Positions 1 through 11,880 of a stretch of DNA of 64,000 nt are shown piece after piece. The translations under genes were made by a program, and so were the position numbers. The stretch covers positions 62,001 to 126,000 of the forward strand of contig MQVO02000003.1 in the NCBI GenBank assembly GCA_001986395.2, given 5' to 3'. Within the stretch, counting starts at the first letter, position 1. The number at the start of each line of letters is the position of its first letter. The DNA comes from Irpex lacteus. Its lineage: Eukaryota > Basidiomycota > Agaricomycetes > Polyporales > Irpicaceae. The notes beneath the pieces are model-generated. The model was not told where the DNA came from. It searched no databases and saw only the letters and a list, made by a program, of their open reading frames with translations.

Positions 1-1304
1 ACCTTCGACTACCACATACATTCCCCAGCCATTCGACCCATCCTTTCCGTTCAAACATGCAATTAATATATCAGGGATACTTCCGCAGGCTCATATGGAA
101 TAGTAAGGTGAGTCTGCTGTGCGATGCAGCCAGCGCTCGAGCTGAATAACCTCCCAACTACGTCGGGCTATAGCCCATTCATTATAGGCACTGTGACCCT
201 CTGATATCGATCTGCAGGAGTTGAAATCGTGGGTGGCCTGCTTCTGACAACGATGCAGCAACTGCGCACTGCCGCATCGAGGTCAGAATCGTGGTCTTCG
301 TGCGGCTATGCGCTCAACTCCTGCATAGTGGGAACGGGAGGTGCTGATCTCGCTCACGAGTCTGAGGTTGATATGTGAGCAGTCCCCGTTTACAAACTCT
401 GTAACTGATCATTGCTCTCATACTAGGGATAGCGTTGGGACCCTCTGGATCGGTACGTCTCGACTTTTGAAGATGCGTCGACGTACTACCCAGATTGATG
501 TGTACATGGTATAGGTATGGCAGCTCCGGAGCAGGATGAACACATTGTGTTGTGACGGGTGGTACGTACATGGCCATTTTAATCGTAATATTGATATTGG
601 CATAGCTGTCAGTAGGAGCGGCCGCACTCCGTAGATACCTTAGGCTCTGATGTACCTAGAGCATAGCGCTATAGTGAATATAGATGTGTTTTATTCCAGT
701 GTATGCAGAGTAGCTGAGCTCAATAAAAGTGACATATTCACTGAATAATGTGGGAGATCATCACTGACTATGTCAGTGGATTCCACGGACATATATTCAG
801 TGCATTTCGCCGTTATGCACCGTGAACAACACTGTTGAACGGGACGCGCATGAAGCGCTCATGTCAGTGAAACCTTTCATTTAAAAGGTTCCGTTAACCG
901 TTTTCGAGACAGTCAACTTTACTCAGGCGCATCGGTGAACTTCACTGATTTTTTCCGTTAGTCGCACTGTCACTTTCAGCGAGATTCACTCAATGGTATT
1001 CAGTCAACTTGACTAACATTCGGGCGCACAGTGTGTAGCGCTCAGCAACTTGGCCGGAGTATGCCGGGAATAACGGAGATTGACCGGAAAGGTGCTGCGT
1101 CGGCGCCAATTAACTCTTCCTCGACACAGCACATCCACTTTAGGCTTGTCCTGTATTCCCACACGGTCTCGCCATATCACACCTTAATGCTGCCGCAGTA
1201 GAACAACCAAGTATTGATCTATTTTCTGGCGGCTCTGAGTTAGCTGAGGTACTTGCCCACTGACATTCGGCATCGTAACCGATTACCTAGCAACGCCTGC
1301 CAAC
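1..1304. other. Non-coding, no gene recognised
   Basis: No reading frame here resembles a known protein. Between 739 and 948 the words CACTGA and TCAGTG occur at least six times in both orientations (739, 762, 773, 797, 864, 943), which looks like decayed repeat or transposon-end sequence. The last part holds the 5' flank of the transporter gene that starts at 1305. Confidence 0.5.
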
Positions 1305-2990
1305 ATGCTCTCGTTCTATGAGGCACAGCTTGTCTTTCTCGGAGTCATATGTGCGATATGGACGTTCTTGGATCATCGCATGAGCAAGGGACGGCTCGAG
1401 GACGATGGTAGCCCATCAAGAAGCACAGGAGGCGTACGAAGCCGATTGATGCGCCAGTATCTAACGGTGTATGCAATTGTCATGGGTAAGCACGATAACT
1501 TAAGGCTCTTGAAGGTGAGAAACGGTCTTACCATGATCAAGGTGCGGACTGGCTGCAAGGTCCATACGTATACTCTCTGTACAGAGAGCAATATGCGTTC
1601 CCTGAGAGACTGGTGGCCGTATTTTTTGTCACTGGTTTCATGTCTGCTGGCATTGCCGCGCCCCTCGTAGGTGCTTGGGCCGACAAATTGTGAGTGTATA
1701 CCTTAGTGGTACATCGAATTCTATTAAATAAAAATGTGTTATACAGCGGACGAAAAAAGCTATGCCAAGTTTTCTGCATCACCTACACACTCACTTGTGT
1801 CTTCATCACGATCCCCGTGTTCCCAATCCTTTTGGTCGGCCGTCTTTTAGGCGGATTCTCGACGTCCATTCTCTACTCCGCCTTCGAGTCTTGGGTGGTA
1901 GCCTCATCGAACAATCTCGCTCTTCCTCAAACCGACTTGTCGGCTATTCTTGGCCGGGCGACGCTTCTAAACGGCTTCGTCGCTGCTGGCGCTGGTGTTT
2001 TCAGCAACTCGCTCGTCGCTCATACCAATAACTTCACTTCACCTTTCATCGCCAGTGGATTGCTGCTTGTTCTTGCCTTTTTTGTCATTAGCGGGCTCTG
2101 GTCAGAAAATTACGGTGGAGCTGATACCTCGTCATCTACGGATGCGTCTGGTTTACTCCAGTCGAAGAGGCTCTCTCAGGCTCTTCGTATTGTCTTCCGC
2201 GGTACGTCACATTTTGAACAACGGTCAATTGATTTAGACTTATTTTTTTTATCTAGATCCACAACTCCTTGTCCTTGGACTGACACAAACTTGCTTTGAG
2301 GGGTCTATGTACCTCTTTGTCTTCCTTTGGGTACCATCCCTGCAGGAAGCCACGATCTCTACGGACGCACTGCCGCTTGGCTACATATTCTCATGCTTCA
2401 TGGTCTCCATGATGCTCGGCTCTTTACTTTACACCACAGTAATCTCTTACTCTCAGAAGTCGCCCGTCGTCGAAGCGCAGGCTCGAGAGGAGCTTCTGAT
2501 GGTGAACGCCAAACTTAGCTCTCTCGTTTGTGCGACGAGTTCAGTATGTTTTGCGCTAGCAGTCACGCTCCAATCAGAACACACACGCTTCTGGGCGTTC
2601 TGCGTTTTTGAAACTTGTGTGGGCATGTATTACCCGGTTCAGGGTATGCTTCGTGGAACTCTGATTTCAAACGAGCATCGCGCAACTGTAAGTGTATGTT
2701 TCCATCCAACCGGTACCAATATTTATAGAGGATTCTTAGCTCTCGTCCCTCTTCCGTGTCCCCCTGAACATCTTTGTGGTGGTATCCCTCCTCACCGGTG
2801 TTTCCTCTGCAAGAGACAAGGTTCTCTCGGCATGCGCTGTTATGCTCGGAGTCTCGTCTATTATGACCGGTAGGAATCAGTGTTTCACGAAAGCATTAAG
2901 TAGCTGATGCGATCATCCCCAGGTCTTGTAATTGTCCACGGATTAGACCGGAGAAGGCAATCAGAAATGCTACTCCCAAGGCCTCAATAA
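1305..2990 (+). CDS. Major facilitator superfamily transporter, MFSD5-like (molybdate-anion type)
   Basis: Six exons can be joined in phase: 1305-1485, 1542-1689, 1747-2201, 2257-2687, 2740-2869 and 2923-2990, giving 470 residues. The protein is rich in hydrophobic helices. It carries MFSD5-like blocks: GADWLQGPYVYSLYREQY after the first intron, GAWADKFGRKKLCQ (the MFS loop 2-3 motif), and GRLLGGFSTSILYSAFESWVV in the next exon. The fourth exon holds a second transporter half beginning DPQLLVLGLTQTCFEGSMY. MFSD5 proteins are plasma or organelle membrane carriers, some shown to import molybdate; the substrate here is inferred from family only. All introns are 51-57 bases with GT-AG ends. The short C-terminal tail is basic (GLDRRRQSEMLLPRPQ). 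The length fits the family (about 450). Confidence 0.85.
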
Positions 2991-3896
2991 ACAATCACCC
3001 CATAGAATCTCAACAACATTCGCTTCCCCACCTACTATGCAACTCTACACTTGAGTATCCCCATCTAGAATAACGCTTTCCACTCGCTAAGTCTCATACT
3101 TGTAATTTGAAGTCCACTTTCATATTCCTAATGCGAACAATTTTCTTCTTTTATATGTGGTAGCAGGCTACTAATAGAGATGGACTTTTTTGATTAATAT
3201 CGAGTAGGTGGACTGCTGACCGTTACTGGAGTTGCTCTTTGTTATCCGCCAAGTGCTGAGCCAACCACGGCGATTGGTCAGTCTTTCACCACCAACTAGC
3301 ATATTGCACAGAACTGAATCATTATGTCAGTGCCGGCATACTTCAGCTGAAGCAAGATGTTTCTTCTCAATACGACAAGATCCGTTGTCACCCGCTCCCA
3401 AGCGTTTGGGGCATATTCATCTCCACGATATGGTCGATAAGGGTTCAAGGAAGTTTTAAACAACTTCCAACGCCCGATGTATGATGCAACAACACTTCGA
3501 GCGTGGCGCGCTTTGTTACGATACCCTCATAGCGGTGGTCTCTCATGCAGTATTTCAGCTGGGTCTTGTCGCTCAAGTATGCCTTCTTTCAGTGAGTCAT
3601 ACTGCATATGCACCACTGATATCATACTATCACTTCGGTATAACGGTATACCCTTCGTTCACAGCGAGAACTATCGCACGACGCTGGCTACATCATAAGC
3701 CGTAACTCGAATATAAAACACTCGGAACTTGAGCCATGTACGTTGTAGAACGCCCTTACCGACATATAGACGCGAATGACTATGTTTCACATTTCCTCTG
3801 TTTCCGCGGCGGCATTGCACTTCGACGGGTATATAATTCAGTGCATAGAACCCGTAACTTTTTGCATCAACACTCTCCTCCCGCCTTAATTCTGCA
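2991..3896. other. Intergenic, no gene recognised
   Basis: Only short unrelated frames are open on either strand. The last 150 bases are the 5' flank of the methyltransferase gene at 3897. Confidence 0.5.
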
Positions 3897-4674
3897 ATGC
3901 AGGCCATGTTAGCGGACATCGTCTACATAGTACTCATTGTCCTTGGAATATGGTGTTGCAGGAAGACATTCACCTCACCTAACCCTTCTCCTAAAGACGA
4001 GGAGCAGAAGAAATACGATTCATCGGACACCATGTTACTACCTGTCAAGACACTGGCAGACATGCTTAAAGTTGAGTCATCCACAATTTCAGATTTTTGT
4101 AGATCAAGAAGCTCCGCTGACGATTTCGCTCCGCTTATAGATTTTATATTACTTGTTGAATGCCGTTGAATTAGCAGCTGCTCTTGAGGCCATACTCCGG
4201 TTAGAATACCTTCCGGGCTTCTTACGATCTCCAGGAACGCTTTATATCATGTCTCCAGAACGATTGATTGGCCTTGTGTTCATCGTCTCTGGTACGGCTC
4301 TGCGTATTGTATGCTACCGGCGCATGCAGAAGAACTTCACATTCCAACTCGCGTTACGAGAGGATCACAAGCTCGTCACAGATGGCCCCTATTCATACGT
4401 CCGTCATCCCTCATACACAGGAGCATGCGCAGTAATTGTGGCCTGTCCTTTGTATAGCCTCGGCAGGGGTTCGTGGTGGGCAGAATATGCCCTCACGAGT
4501 CGCTCTCCATGGATACTTGTGGGCGTCTCTCAGGTCATATTGGCCGCAATCGCACTCTACGGAACAATTTCTCGCTGTGAGGTGGAAGACGACGTGCTCA
4601 AGAGGCACTTCAAGGACGAGTGGGTACGATGGTCGGAGAAGACCCCATATCGCTTGGTTCCCTGTGTGTATTGA
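3897..4674 (+). CDS. Isoprenylcysteine carboxyl methyltransferase (ICMT/Ste14 family), copy 1
   Basis: Two exons, 3897-4070 and 4141-4674, give 235 residues. ICMT is an ER membrane enzyme that methylates the C-terminal prenylated cysteine of CaaX proteins (Ras-type GTPases, lipopeptide pheromones) using S-adenosylmethionine. The family signature is in the second exon: HKLVTDGPYSYVRHPSYTG, the AdoMet-binding region, followed by a hydrophobic hairpin, then EDDVLKRHF and the C-terminal TPYRLVP. The N-terminal exon encodes a membrane segment followed by CCRKTFTSP. An ATG three codons further in (3906) is an alternative start. The copy at 5584-6377 has the same exon structure and intron phase, so the two arose by tandem duplication. 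Ste14-type proteins are of similar length. Confidence 0.9.
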
Positions 4675-5583
4675 GGGTCTACCGCGTAGTCGCCCGAGTT
4701 TAGAGGTATGCTACTCTCCTTTTGGCCGGATGGATTATCTCATTGATTTAAGTTCGCTGCTGTGCAGGGGACTGTATTACTTCCATGATGGTCCATTTCT
4801 TGGTGTACTTCCGCAAACACTTCAAGGGTTACGTTCCCCACATTTTATGTGTGTTTTATGACAGGCTAGCTTGTTCACAGAGTCGGACTGCATGTTTGCT
4901 CGGCGGTATCCCGTAGATGTCGAGTTCTACTAAGGTTGGTGCGTATGTCACCTTTTTCCAGTATCCAGCGCGCAGGTTGCTCGTATAATGAACGACCTTC
5001 GAGCGAATCTTTGAAGATGAGCTCGACAAATCTGATAAGTAAACACAGTAATTGGGGAATCACATATGCACCGACTCTGTGGTACCGCACACACCAAGAC
5101 ACGGATAAGGAAGTACAGTACTTTGGGATGTTCGAGTTACGCACTTGCTCCGACCACCGGTAAAAATCAACTGATGTGGAACAACTACGCTGCAGCTGGT
5201 CGCAACAGGCCTTTCGTTTGCCTATTCACACCTATATTCAAAAGGAATTCAGAAAATTAAACGCACGTCACTACACAGGTGACAGCTCTTCGGTCGGTTC
5301 ACGATCTGGAGTACGACCGTGTCATGACATGGGCGTAGAATGAAGGTAACACAGGCTGAGGAACGCACGACACTGGGCAGGATGATGATCACGTCACCGA
5401 TGCCCTGGAGAACACGAAGACCATTCATCCCCTGTCCTTGTGTGGAATGAACATATTAAATACCGCCTATCATATATATACCGCACACGGCAGGTATATA
5501 ACCAGGCTGAGGACACCAGCTGCCATTAGAGCATACCATCCCCTGCCATCTCCTGCGAGACCGACACACTCAGAACCACTCCC
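4675..5583. other. Intergenic between the two ICMT copies
   Basis: No gene is recognised. A TA-rich stretch (5471-5500, with TATATATA and GTATATAA) about 90 bases before the next start is a plausible core promoter for the second ICMT gene. Confidence 0.5.
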
Positions 5584-6377
5584 ATGAGCGCCACCAAAAC
5601 CATCGACGCTGTGCTCCTCCTCCTGGGAGCATGGTGCTGTCGAAAAACTTTCACCTCTCCGACCGCCGCCCCTAGTAAAGAGGAACAGAGGCAGTACAAG
5701 GAGTACAAGGCCATCGACACGATGGTAGTACCCGTCGGTGTGCTCACCGGCATGTATCAAGTGAGTGATATCTATCATGACTTCTGCCAGATAGAAGAGT
5801 TGGCTAACAAGGCGTGGCCATTCCGGCGCAGGTTTTCTATTATGTGCTGAACATCATCGAGCTGGCAGCCGCCCTCGGAATTGAGATTCCACATACCTAT
5901 CTGCCCACCTTCCTCCAATCATTACCTCGGCCATCGAGAAACCTATACATCTCATCTCCAGAGCGAATGATCGGCCTGGTCATGATCTTCGCCGGGACGA
6001 CACTGCGTATGATCTGTTATCGCCACATGCGAAATAACTTCACCTTCCAACTCGCCGTCAGGAAAGACCACAAGCTCGTCACGGACGGTCCATATGCATA
6101 CGTCCGTCACCCTTCGTATATAGGCGGATGTAACGTCATCGTAGGCTGTCTCCTCTTCAACCTCGGGCGGGGATCGTGGTGGGCAGAATGCGCTGTAGCA
6201 TCAGGATCACCATGGCTTCTCCTGGGTGTATTCCAATTCGCATGGGCCGTGATGTTCCTTTACGGGGCCATTCCTCGGTGCAAAGTGGAAGATGATGTGC
6301 TGAGGGAGCACTTCAAGGAAGAGTGGATACAATGGGCAAAGAGGACTCCGTATCGTATGATTCCCTTTGTCTACTGA
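5584..6377 (+). CDS. Isoprenylcysteine carboxyl methyltransferase (ICMT/Ste14 family), copy 2
   Basis: Exons 5584-5760 and 5832-6377 give 240 residues. The protein is closely related to the copy at 3897, sharing WCCRKTFTSP near the N-terminus, FTFQLA, HKLVTDGPYAYVRHPSYIG (AdoMet-binding motif), LGRGSWWAE, EDDVLREHF and the TPYRMIPFVY end. The intron lies at the same phase-0 position as in copy 1. It is an ER multi-pass methyltransferase for prenylated cysteine, by family. Divergence between the copies is spread over the whole protein, so the duplication is not recent and both seem to be under selection. Why two are kept is not visible; pheromone versus general CaaX processing is one possibility. 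Confidence 0.9.
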
Positions 6378-6746
6378 GACCAGTGTATTAGAAATAGAGC
6401 ATCGGTGACGAGATGTCTTGCGTACTCACCCGCGTACTGTTCGTCATCATGATGTGCTCTCGGCGTAGTGAAAATCCAAACATCCAGAACTTTGAGACGT
6501 ACCGTGTGGTATACATCCACTACTCATCACCTCCTTCCACGCACAGAGCACACAAGGTTCGCATCGAGCTGTGAAAGCATCTCATTGACAGTGAGCAGGA
6601 TTGGATACGTGGCTATACGAACTACAGTATTTTTAAATAATAGCGTGATATTTGACTAGACACTTCGGTCAGCAGAAACGATGAAACGCAGACAACGCAC
6701 AGCAAAGTGAACAAGAAAGGATTTTGGTGGGCGAAGAGAGGAGGGT
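6378..6746. other. Intergenic between convergent genes
   Basis: These are the 3' flanks of the second ICMT gene (+) and the RNA-binding protein gene (-). No other signal was seen. Confidence 0.5.
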
Positions 6747-9054
6747 TTACGTAGCCTCAGTCTGCATGGCGGTAGCCTGACCGCCCTTCGCGGCGGTAGG
6801 GGTGAACGTGTGCCAACGGTCGTTGTAACGAACATCAAGAGGTCTGCCACCGTACATGTACTGCTGGAATTTTGCTAGAAAAAACATGTCAGAGGCGATG
6901 AAGTACCACATAACTGATAGTCGACTTACCGATGGCGGTTTCAGCCTCGCCAACCTGGCTGAACTGTACGACACCGCATCCCTTAGACCGGGTACCTTCG
7001 AAGAGGATCTCAGCCAACTCGACTTGACCAGTAGTCTCAAAGAGCTCGACCAAATCCTCGTTGGCAGTCGACCAAGGCAACTAACATTCCACATCAGCAA
7101 TGTGCCTCATCTCACCAAGGCAGACACTTACATTGCGAACCATGATCTGCTGGCTCGGCTCAGGCTCGTATCCAGCGCCATATCCACCGGCGCCGCCACT
7201 AGCTCCGTATCCAGCTCCTCCATATCCGCCTACACTCGCACCTGCTTGATCAGGGCCTGAGTAGTCAGCATACAGGTCTTGGCTGGAGAAGTCCCTACCG
7301 GCAGCTGGTCCGCCGCCGAATCCTCCGCGGAACCCTCCACGAGGGCCGCCTCGGAAGCCTCCTCCCCGTGCACCACGGAGGCCGCCACGAAGGCCGCCAC
7401 GATAAGATCCAGGACCAGAGAGACCAGCGTAACGGTCCTAAGAAGATTATGAGTGGATGTGATCTATTAATGGAAACCGAATACCATACCTCTCGCACTT
7501 CCAATGTCCGACCGTACCAGTCAAATCCGTTGTACATGCCTAGAACACATTCAACACAGAACACAGATAAAATATATGTGTATGGCTTACTGATTGCTTG
7601 CTGGGCATCTTTGGCTGTCTCGAAGATGACAGTTCCTGATCCCTTGGGTCTTCCATCCGCACCAATATTGATGTCGGCGCGAATGATATTGCCCGCGGAA
7701 CGGAAGAGGTCTTTGAGATCTTGCCACCCTGCCTGGTATGGCAACTGAAATTTTGCGTTAGTTTTGTATCAAAACTTTGATAAATAAGGTGCTTACATTG
7801 CCGACGTATAACTGGTTTCCAGGGTTCGACCCTGAGCCAAAGTAATTGTGCGAAGGAGGTCGGGGTGGCGGTGCGGCATGGAGCCCCTGCCCAGCCATAG
7901 CCATTCCTATCTTACCTGGCACAGGAGTGGCTCCAAATCGGGATTCGTTCTCACGATCCTAGATAGAGTTTTTGAGTACGAGGATAGTCGGATTACAAAT
8001 AAGATCTAACCTCTCGAATGAAGACAGGCCGTCCAAGCAAAGGCTGCTCAGAGAGCTCTCTGACAGCTCGTTGAGCATCTTCAGGGTTTCCGAATTCGAC
8101 GATACTATGATGGAGACGTCAGTGACAGATATATTATTAAAAATAAGTCAGGCTTACCCGCATCCCTTCGATATGCCCGTAGGCGTGATAAGAACTTCGG
8201 CGAAGAGTACCTCTCCAGCTAATAACCCCAAAAGAAAGCTCCCATCAATAACTATCCTCGCAGACTTGAACCCCATCTTCAATCAATAAACCAAAAACTC
8301 TAAACGCTCCCACGGCTTAGAACATCACTACCCCCCGAGAGAGCCTTCGCCGCGCCATTGCACTCGAACATGAAAAACTAATCTGAGATCTCCCAACCCA
8401 CCTCCCCTCATGAATTCCATCAGGTCCCTGTACTTGACGTCGTAACTGAGGTTGCCGACATAGACCCGGTTTTCTCTCTTGCTCTGTTTAGCAAACTCGA
8501 CGGCTTCTTCATGTGGGGCGTTCATTGGACCACCAAGAGATCTTGCAAATGGATCGGATGTACGACGGTCACGGCTACGGGAGCGCGAGCGAGAGCGAGA
8601 CCTTGTACGAGAAAGGGAACGACGAGAACGACGACGAGGCGATGCGGAACGTTTCCTAGAACGTGAACGACTACGAGAACGTCGACGACGCTGAGCAAAA
8701 ATATGTTTGTTATCACTGTGAAGGTACTCGCGGTAGCCTGAGCTGTACTCACATCCCCATTCCTGCGTTCCTCAGGCTCCCAATGGTCGGACCGACGGCG
8801 CCCTGCTACATGGCTATTAGCACGCGACCAGCCCACATGCGCGAACAAAACATACCAGAGTCTCTTCTGTCGCGGTCTCTGTCGCGCTCACGGTCGCGAT
8901 CCCTGTCTCTCTCCCTGTCCTTCACGTCGCGGTCGCGTCTGCTGTCTCTGTCCCGAGCTCTGTCCCTGTCCCTGTCAGCATCACGGTCTCTGTCCCTCTC
9001 ACGCTCTCTCTCCTTGTCCTCGAGATCATCCTTGACCTTCATGTCGACGTCCAT
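6747..9054 (-). CDS. Three-RRM SR/RGG RNA-binding protein, Gbp2/Hrb1-like
   Basis: Eleven exons join in phase from the ATG at 9054 to the stop at 6747, giving 548 residues. Order: a charged RE/RD-repeat N-terminus (exon 8856-9054); an RS-rich stretch; RRM1 (RVYVGNLSYDVKYRDLMEFM, then KGCGIVEF); RRM2 (QLYVGNLPYQAGWQDLKDLF, then KGSGTVIF); an RGG box of RGGxRGG repeats and a Gly/Tyr/Ala linker; and RRM3 (IMVRNLPWSTANEDLVELF, then KGCGVVQF). This order matches yeast Gbp2/Hrb1, nuclear shuttling mRNP proteins recruited through THO/TREX for mRNA export quality control. Introns fall inside the RRMs right after VGN or VRN in all three, as expected for duplicated domains. The second intron ends in a NAGNAG acceptor (see findings). 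The intron at 8219-8401 is the only long one. Confidence 0.88.
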
Positions 9055-9653
9055 GATGAAAGCAGAAGCGGCGTGGCTGGGAGACGAATGAAACAGCGAG
9101 CAAGTTCGCTGCAGGGAATGACGAGCTAATTTTCGGCGCCAGGGGGTATCGGAGTAACTATCGGACTCTAAAGTGAGAGGTCCTGATTGGTCACATGGAA
9201 GCGACGCACCTCATGCCAAAACACGTAAGAGGTCAAGTTGAGATTGGCCAGCCACCAACGCCTGAAAGGATTGGTTCAGAGTGTGTTATAGTATCATAGG
9301 TTTGCTCAAAAACATGACTTGGTTGGATGGTCCTCATTCTTTCTTGACAGATCTATATTATATATCTCAATCTAATGCCCTCTAAGTACTCGTGGGCACT
9401 CAGGCTGGCAGCACACATACACGACATCCTGAACCTGCAAAGGAGAAACAAGTCCATCCTGCCCCCCGGAGCTTAAGTACATGCAAATTTGTTGCTTTGT
9501 TTAGGGCCAGAAGCCACAATGCTATCAGCTCTCCCTTATGTATTCATGGAATACCAGCATCTATAGGTCGAGAAGTTGGTACTATGAGAATGCTGATCAT
9601 AACTCGCAGTCGGCAGCTCGTGCAAGCGAAAGTACTGAAACCCACACTAAATC
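9055..9653. other. Intergenic; part of a decayed duplication
   Basis: No gene is recognised. About 9300-9590 resembles 10620-10830 (see findings): both contain a CATGA..TGG..TCTCATTCTT..TTGA run followed some 140 bases later by GCCACAATGCTATCAGCTCT or a close variant. Confidence 0.4.
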
Positions 9654-9956
9654 TCAATCCATATTGTTCCCAAATGCCCTGCGTTCAGGCGAGCCAGTAG
9701 TGGGAACAGGTGTGCAGCTACACCCGCAAGGCTCAGGCTTGCATGTACAGGAGCATTCCGGCTCAATCGTCCTTGATACCTTATGCAGGACGTTTGTGCC
9801 TACAAAAAATGGTGCGATATGACCATACGATGAGTCAGTCATAGTGTTCTATTGCTAAATGATGTAATACCAACCTAATTCTCTATCCTCCATGATCGCA
9901 GCATAAGCCGCGGAGGATATCAAAGACAGCAAAACGAGGTGGATAGTGACTTTCAT
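9654..9956 (-). CDS. Small secreted cysteine peptide, CxCTCxPxPCGCxC family, member A
   Basis: Two exons, 9875-9956 and 9654-9799 (intron 9800-9874), give 75 residues. A hydrophobic signal peptide (MKVTIHLVLLSLISSAAYA) is followed by IMEDREL, a phase-1 intron, GTNVLHKVSR and the cysteine block ECSCTCKPEPCGCSC. Unlike the other two members it has a 19-residue tail (TPVPTTGSPERRAFGNNMD). A TATAAATA box lies 76 bases before the ATG. The intron position, its phase and the cysteine spacing are the same as in members B (36087) and C (34766), which shows common descent. Six cysteines in CxC pairs could form disulfides outside the cell or bind metal as in metallothioneins. The function is unknown. 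Confidence 0.75.
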
Positions 9957-11880
9957 GTCGATGAACAGTAGGTGGGCTTGAATGAAGGTGATGTAGCTCT
10001 TTGGCTACAGAACACTACCATCCTTCTCGCCTATTTATACTTCTGTTTTGCAGCTCCCTATCTTGCTCTCATTTCATTCTATATCGCAGCCGAAGACGAT
10101 AAGCGCTTGGCATGAATTTCATCGAGAATGAACTGAACTCTCCTAGATATGAGTACATCTCGTAAACTTCATGCCAGCAGCTGACAGTTACCTGTACTTT
10201 GTAGCGGATCGCATGTGATGTGGCGACCGCTCATCCTGCCATACGCCCGCACGCCCAAGATATTCTTCTGCCATCTTGAATATGTGTGCGCAGTGCGCAC
10301 AGCCGAAAAACAACAGAAACTACAAACTTCCGCTCTAATCGTAACGCCAAAGAACATCTTTCTACGCCATGCACATCACGGCGTCACAAGTAATCCTACC
10401 TCTCATCTTTGAAGTGACCGCAAAACCAAAGGACGCTCTTTATCCTTTAGTCCGAGCTGAACCGGACCGTCGAGCGGAGGTTCGCACACAGCGTCCACCG
10501 TGATCATTGTCCGTCAAGGACACCTCCTTTCAAATGAAATCTCTGTCATGAACGGGTCAGATAACGGAGTGGCGTCTGAGATAAGTACTCTAATAGTAAC
10601 TTCGGAAGGTCTTTCAGTGTGGGTCATCGTATCGTGAGCTTGCTCTAGGACATGATTGTGTCCATTGGTTCTCATTCTTCTCTTGATAGGTTCCACTCCA
10701 GCCTATTGTTTTTTTACGAAGCACAACATTTATGGCCATCCATTTTAGTTCAGAAATCACAATACTGTAAGCTCTCTCATATACGCTTATCTTGAACTAC
10801 GTTCGCTGAGGTACCTATAGATTTAGCTGGTCTCTTGTTACGTGTCTTTGCCGCCCTTGGCGGAATTCTAGAGTGTTTTGCCACTGCTTTCGTCTACCAC
10901 AGCACGCTGTATGATACATTCTGGCCAGATATTACGCAAATGCCTCTGATCGACTGCGTATTTGTCAGAAGCTCGGAAGCCGTTGCCGTGCCATTCTCTC
11001 GCCATTGTGAATCCCCTCCCCTTGGATATCCTGAAGCCTGCAGCCTCAAGTCGTGCCCATGACTCACAGCACTTGTGCAACGATGTAATACTTCAATCCC
11101 AACTCTCCATATTTTTATGCATTGCTCTTCGCCTAACCAACAACATCATACAAAGAATATAGTCTATCCACCGCGCCGGGTCCGACCAGCAACAACATCG
11201 TGGATTTGGCTGCCTTCGAGAAGGATGAGAACACAGAAGGCAGCGAGGTGTGCATCCTCGACAGTGATAACCAGCGCCTAAGGCAAGGTCATGGTTCGTT
11301 GCCTTAAACGGCAACAAATCTCTTACTCGTCCACGTCTACGTCATGGCAGTGACCAAGAACACTTATCGCTCGAAGTCCTTCGCGAGTCCGACTTTGCGA
11401 GTTCAAGACCTCTCAAACTTAGAGCTCTAGGCCTTCTTGTCCAGATACTATTATGACAGGCGTGACAGAGAAGGCAGGACTTCGGACTCGGGATACCGCC
11501 AGTATGATTGTCATTGATTGATGGCGCGAAAAAAATCACACGAAAGGCCGTATCCGTGTTGCAATGTTCTTGAGGCGGTGTATAGAGTCAACACGTTATC
11601 ATATGGGAGCACCCAATGAGAGGAGTACAGCGACTGATAAAGCGCGTGCCAAGACCTGTCAGAGAACCCGGAATGTCTCATGCTATAGAGTCTGAAACCT
11701 AGGATATGTTCTAGGGCGCCTCGATTCTCGACATGTGCCAAATGTTTGTTACTCTGTATGCCGACGATGATGCGCTCATAGGCGAACTCTCCCCGGGTTT
11801 CCTACCCATATATATCTGTATCACATAACTTCTCCGCAGTACAATCAGTATTTCACGACCTCCTCTGCGGATATACCACC
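9957..11880. other. Long intergenic region
   Basis: No gene is recognised in 1.9 kb. It holds the promoter of peptide gene A at its left end, the second copy of a decayed duplication (10620-10830), and at its right end a TATATATC box about 70 bases before the repeat-protein start at 11881. Confidence 0.45.
10032..10039 (-). promoter_or_regulatory. TATA box of peptide gene A
   Basis: TATAAATA on the minus strand, 76 bases upstream of the ATG at 9956. The other two family members have a TATA box at nearly the same distance. Confidence 0.6.

Noticed and set aside
8663..9091. Plus-strand frame rich in RSRSLSLSLS
   Set aside because: Antisense of the RE/RD repeat exon of the RNA-binding protein; it looks SR-like only because of the complement.
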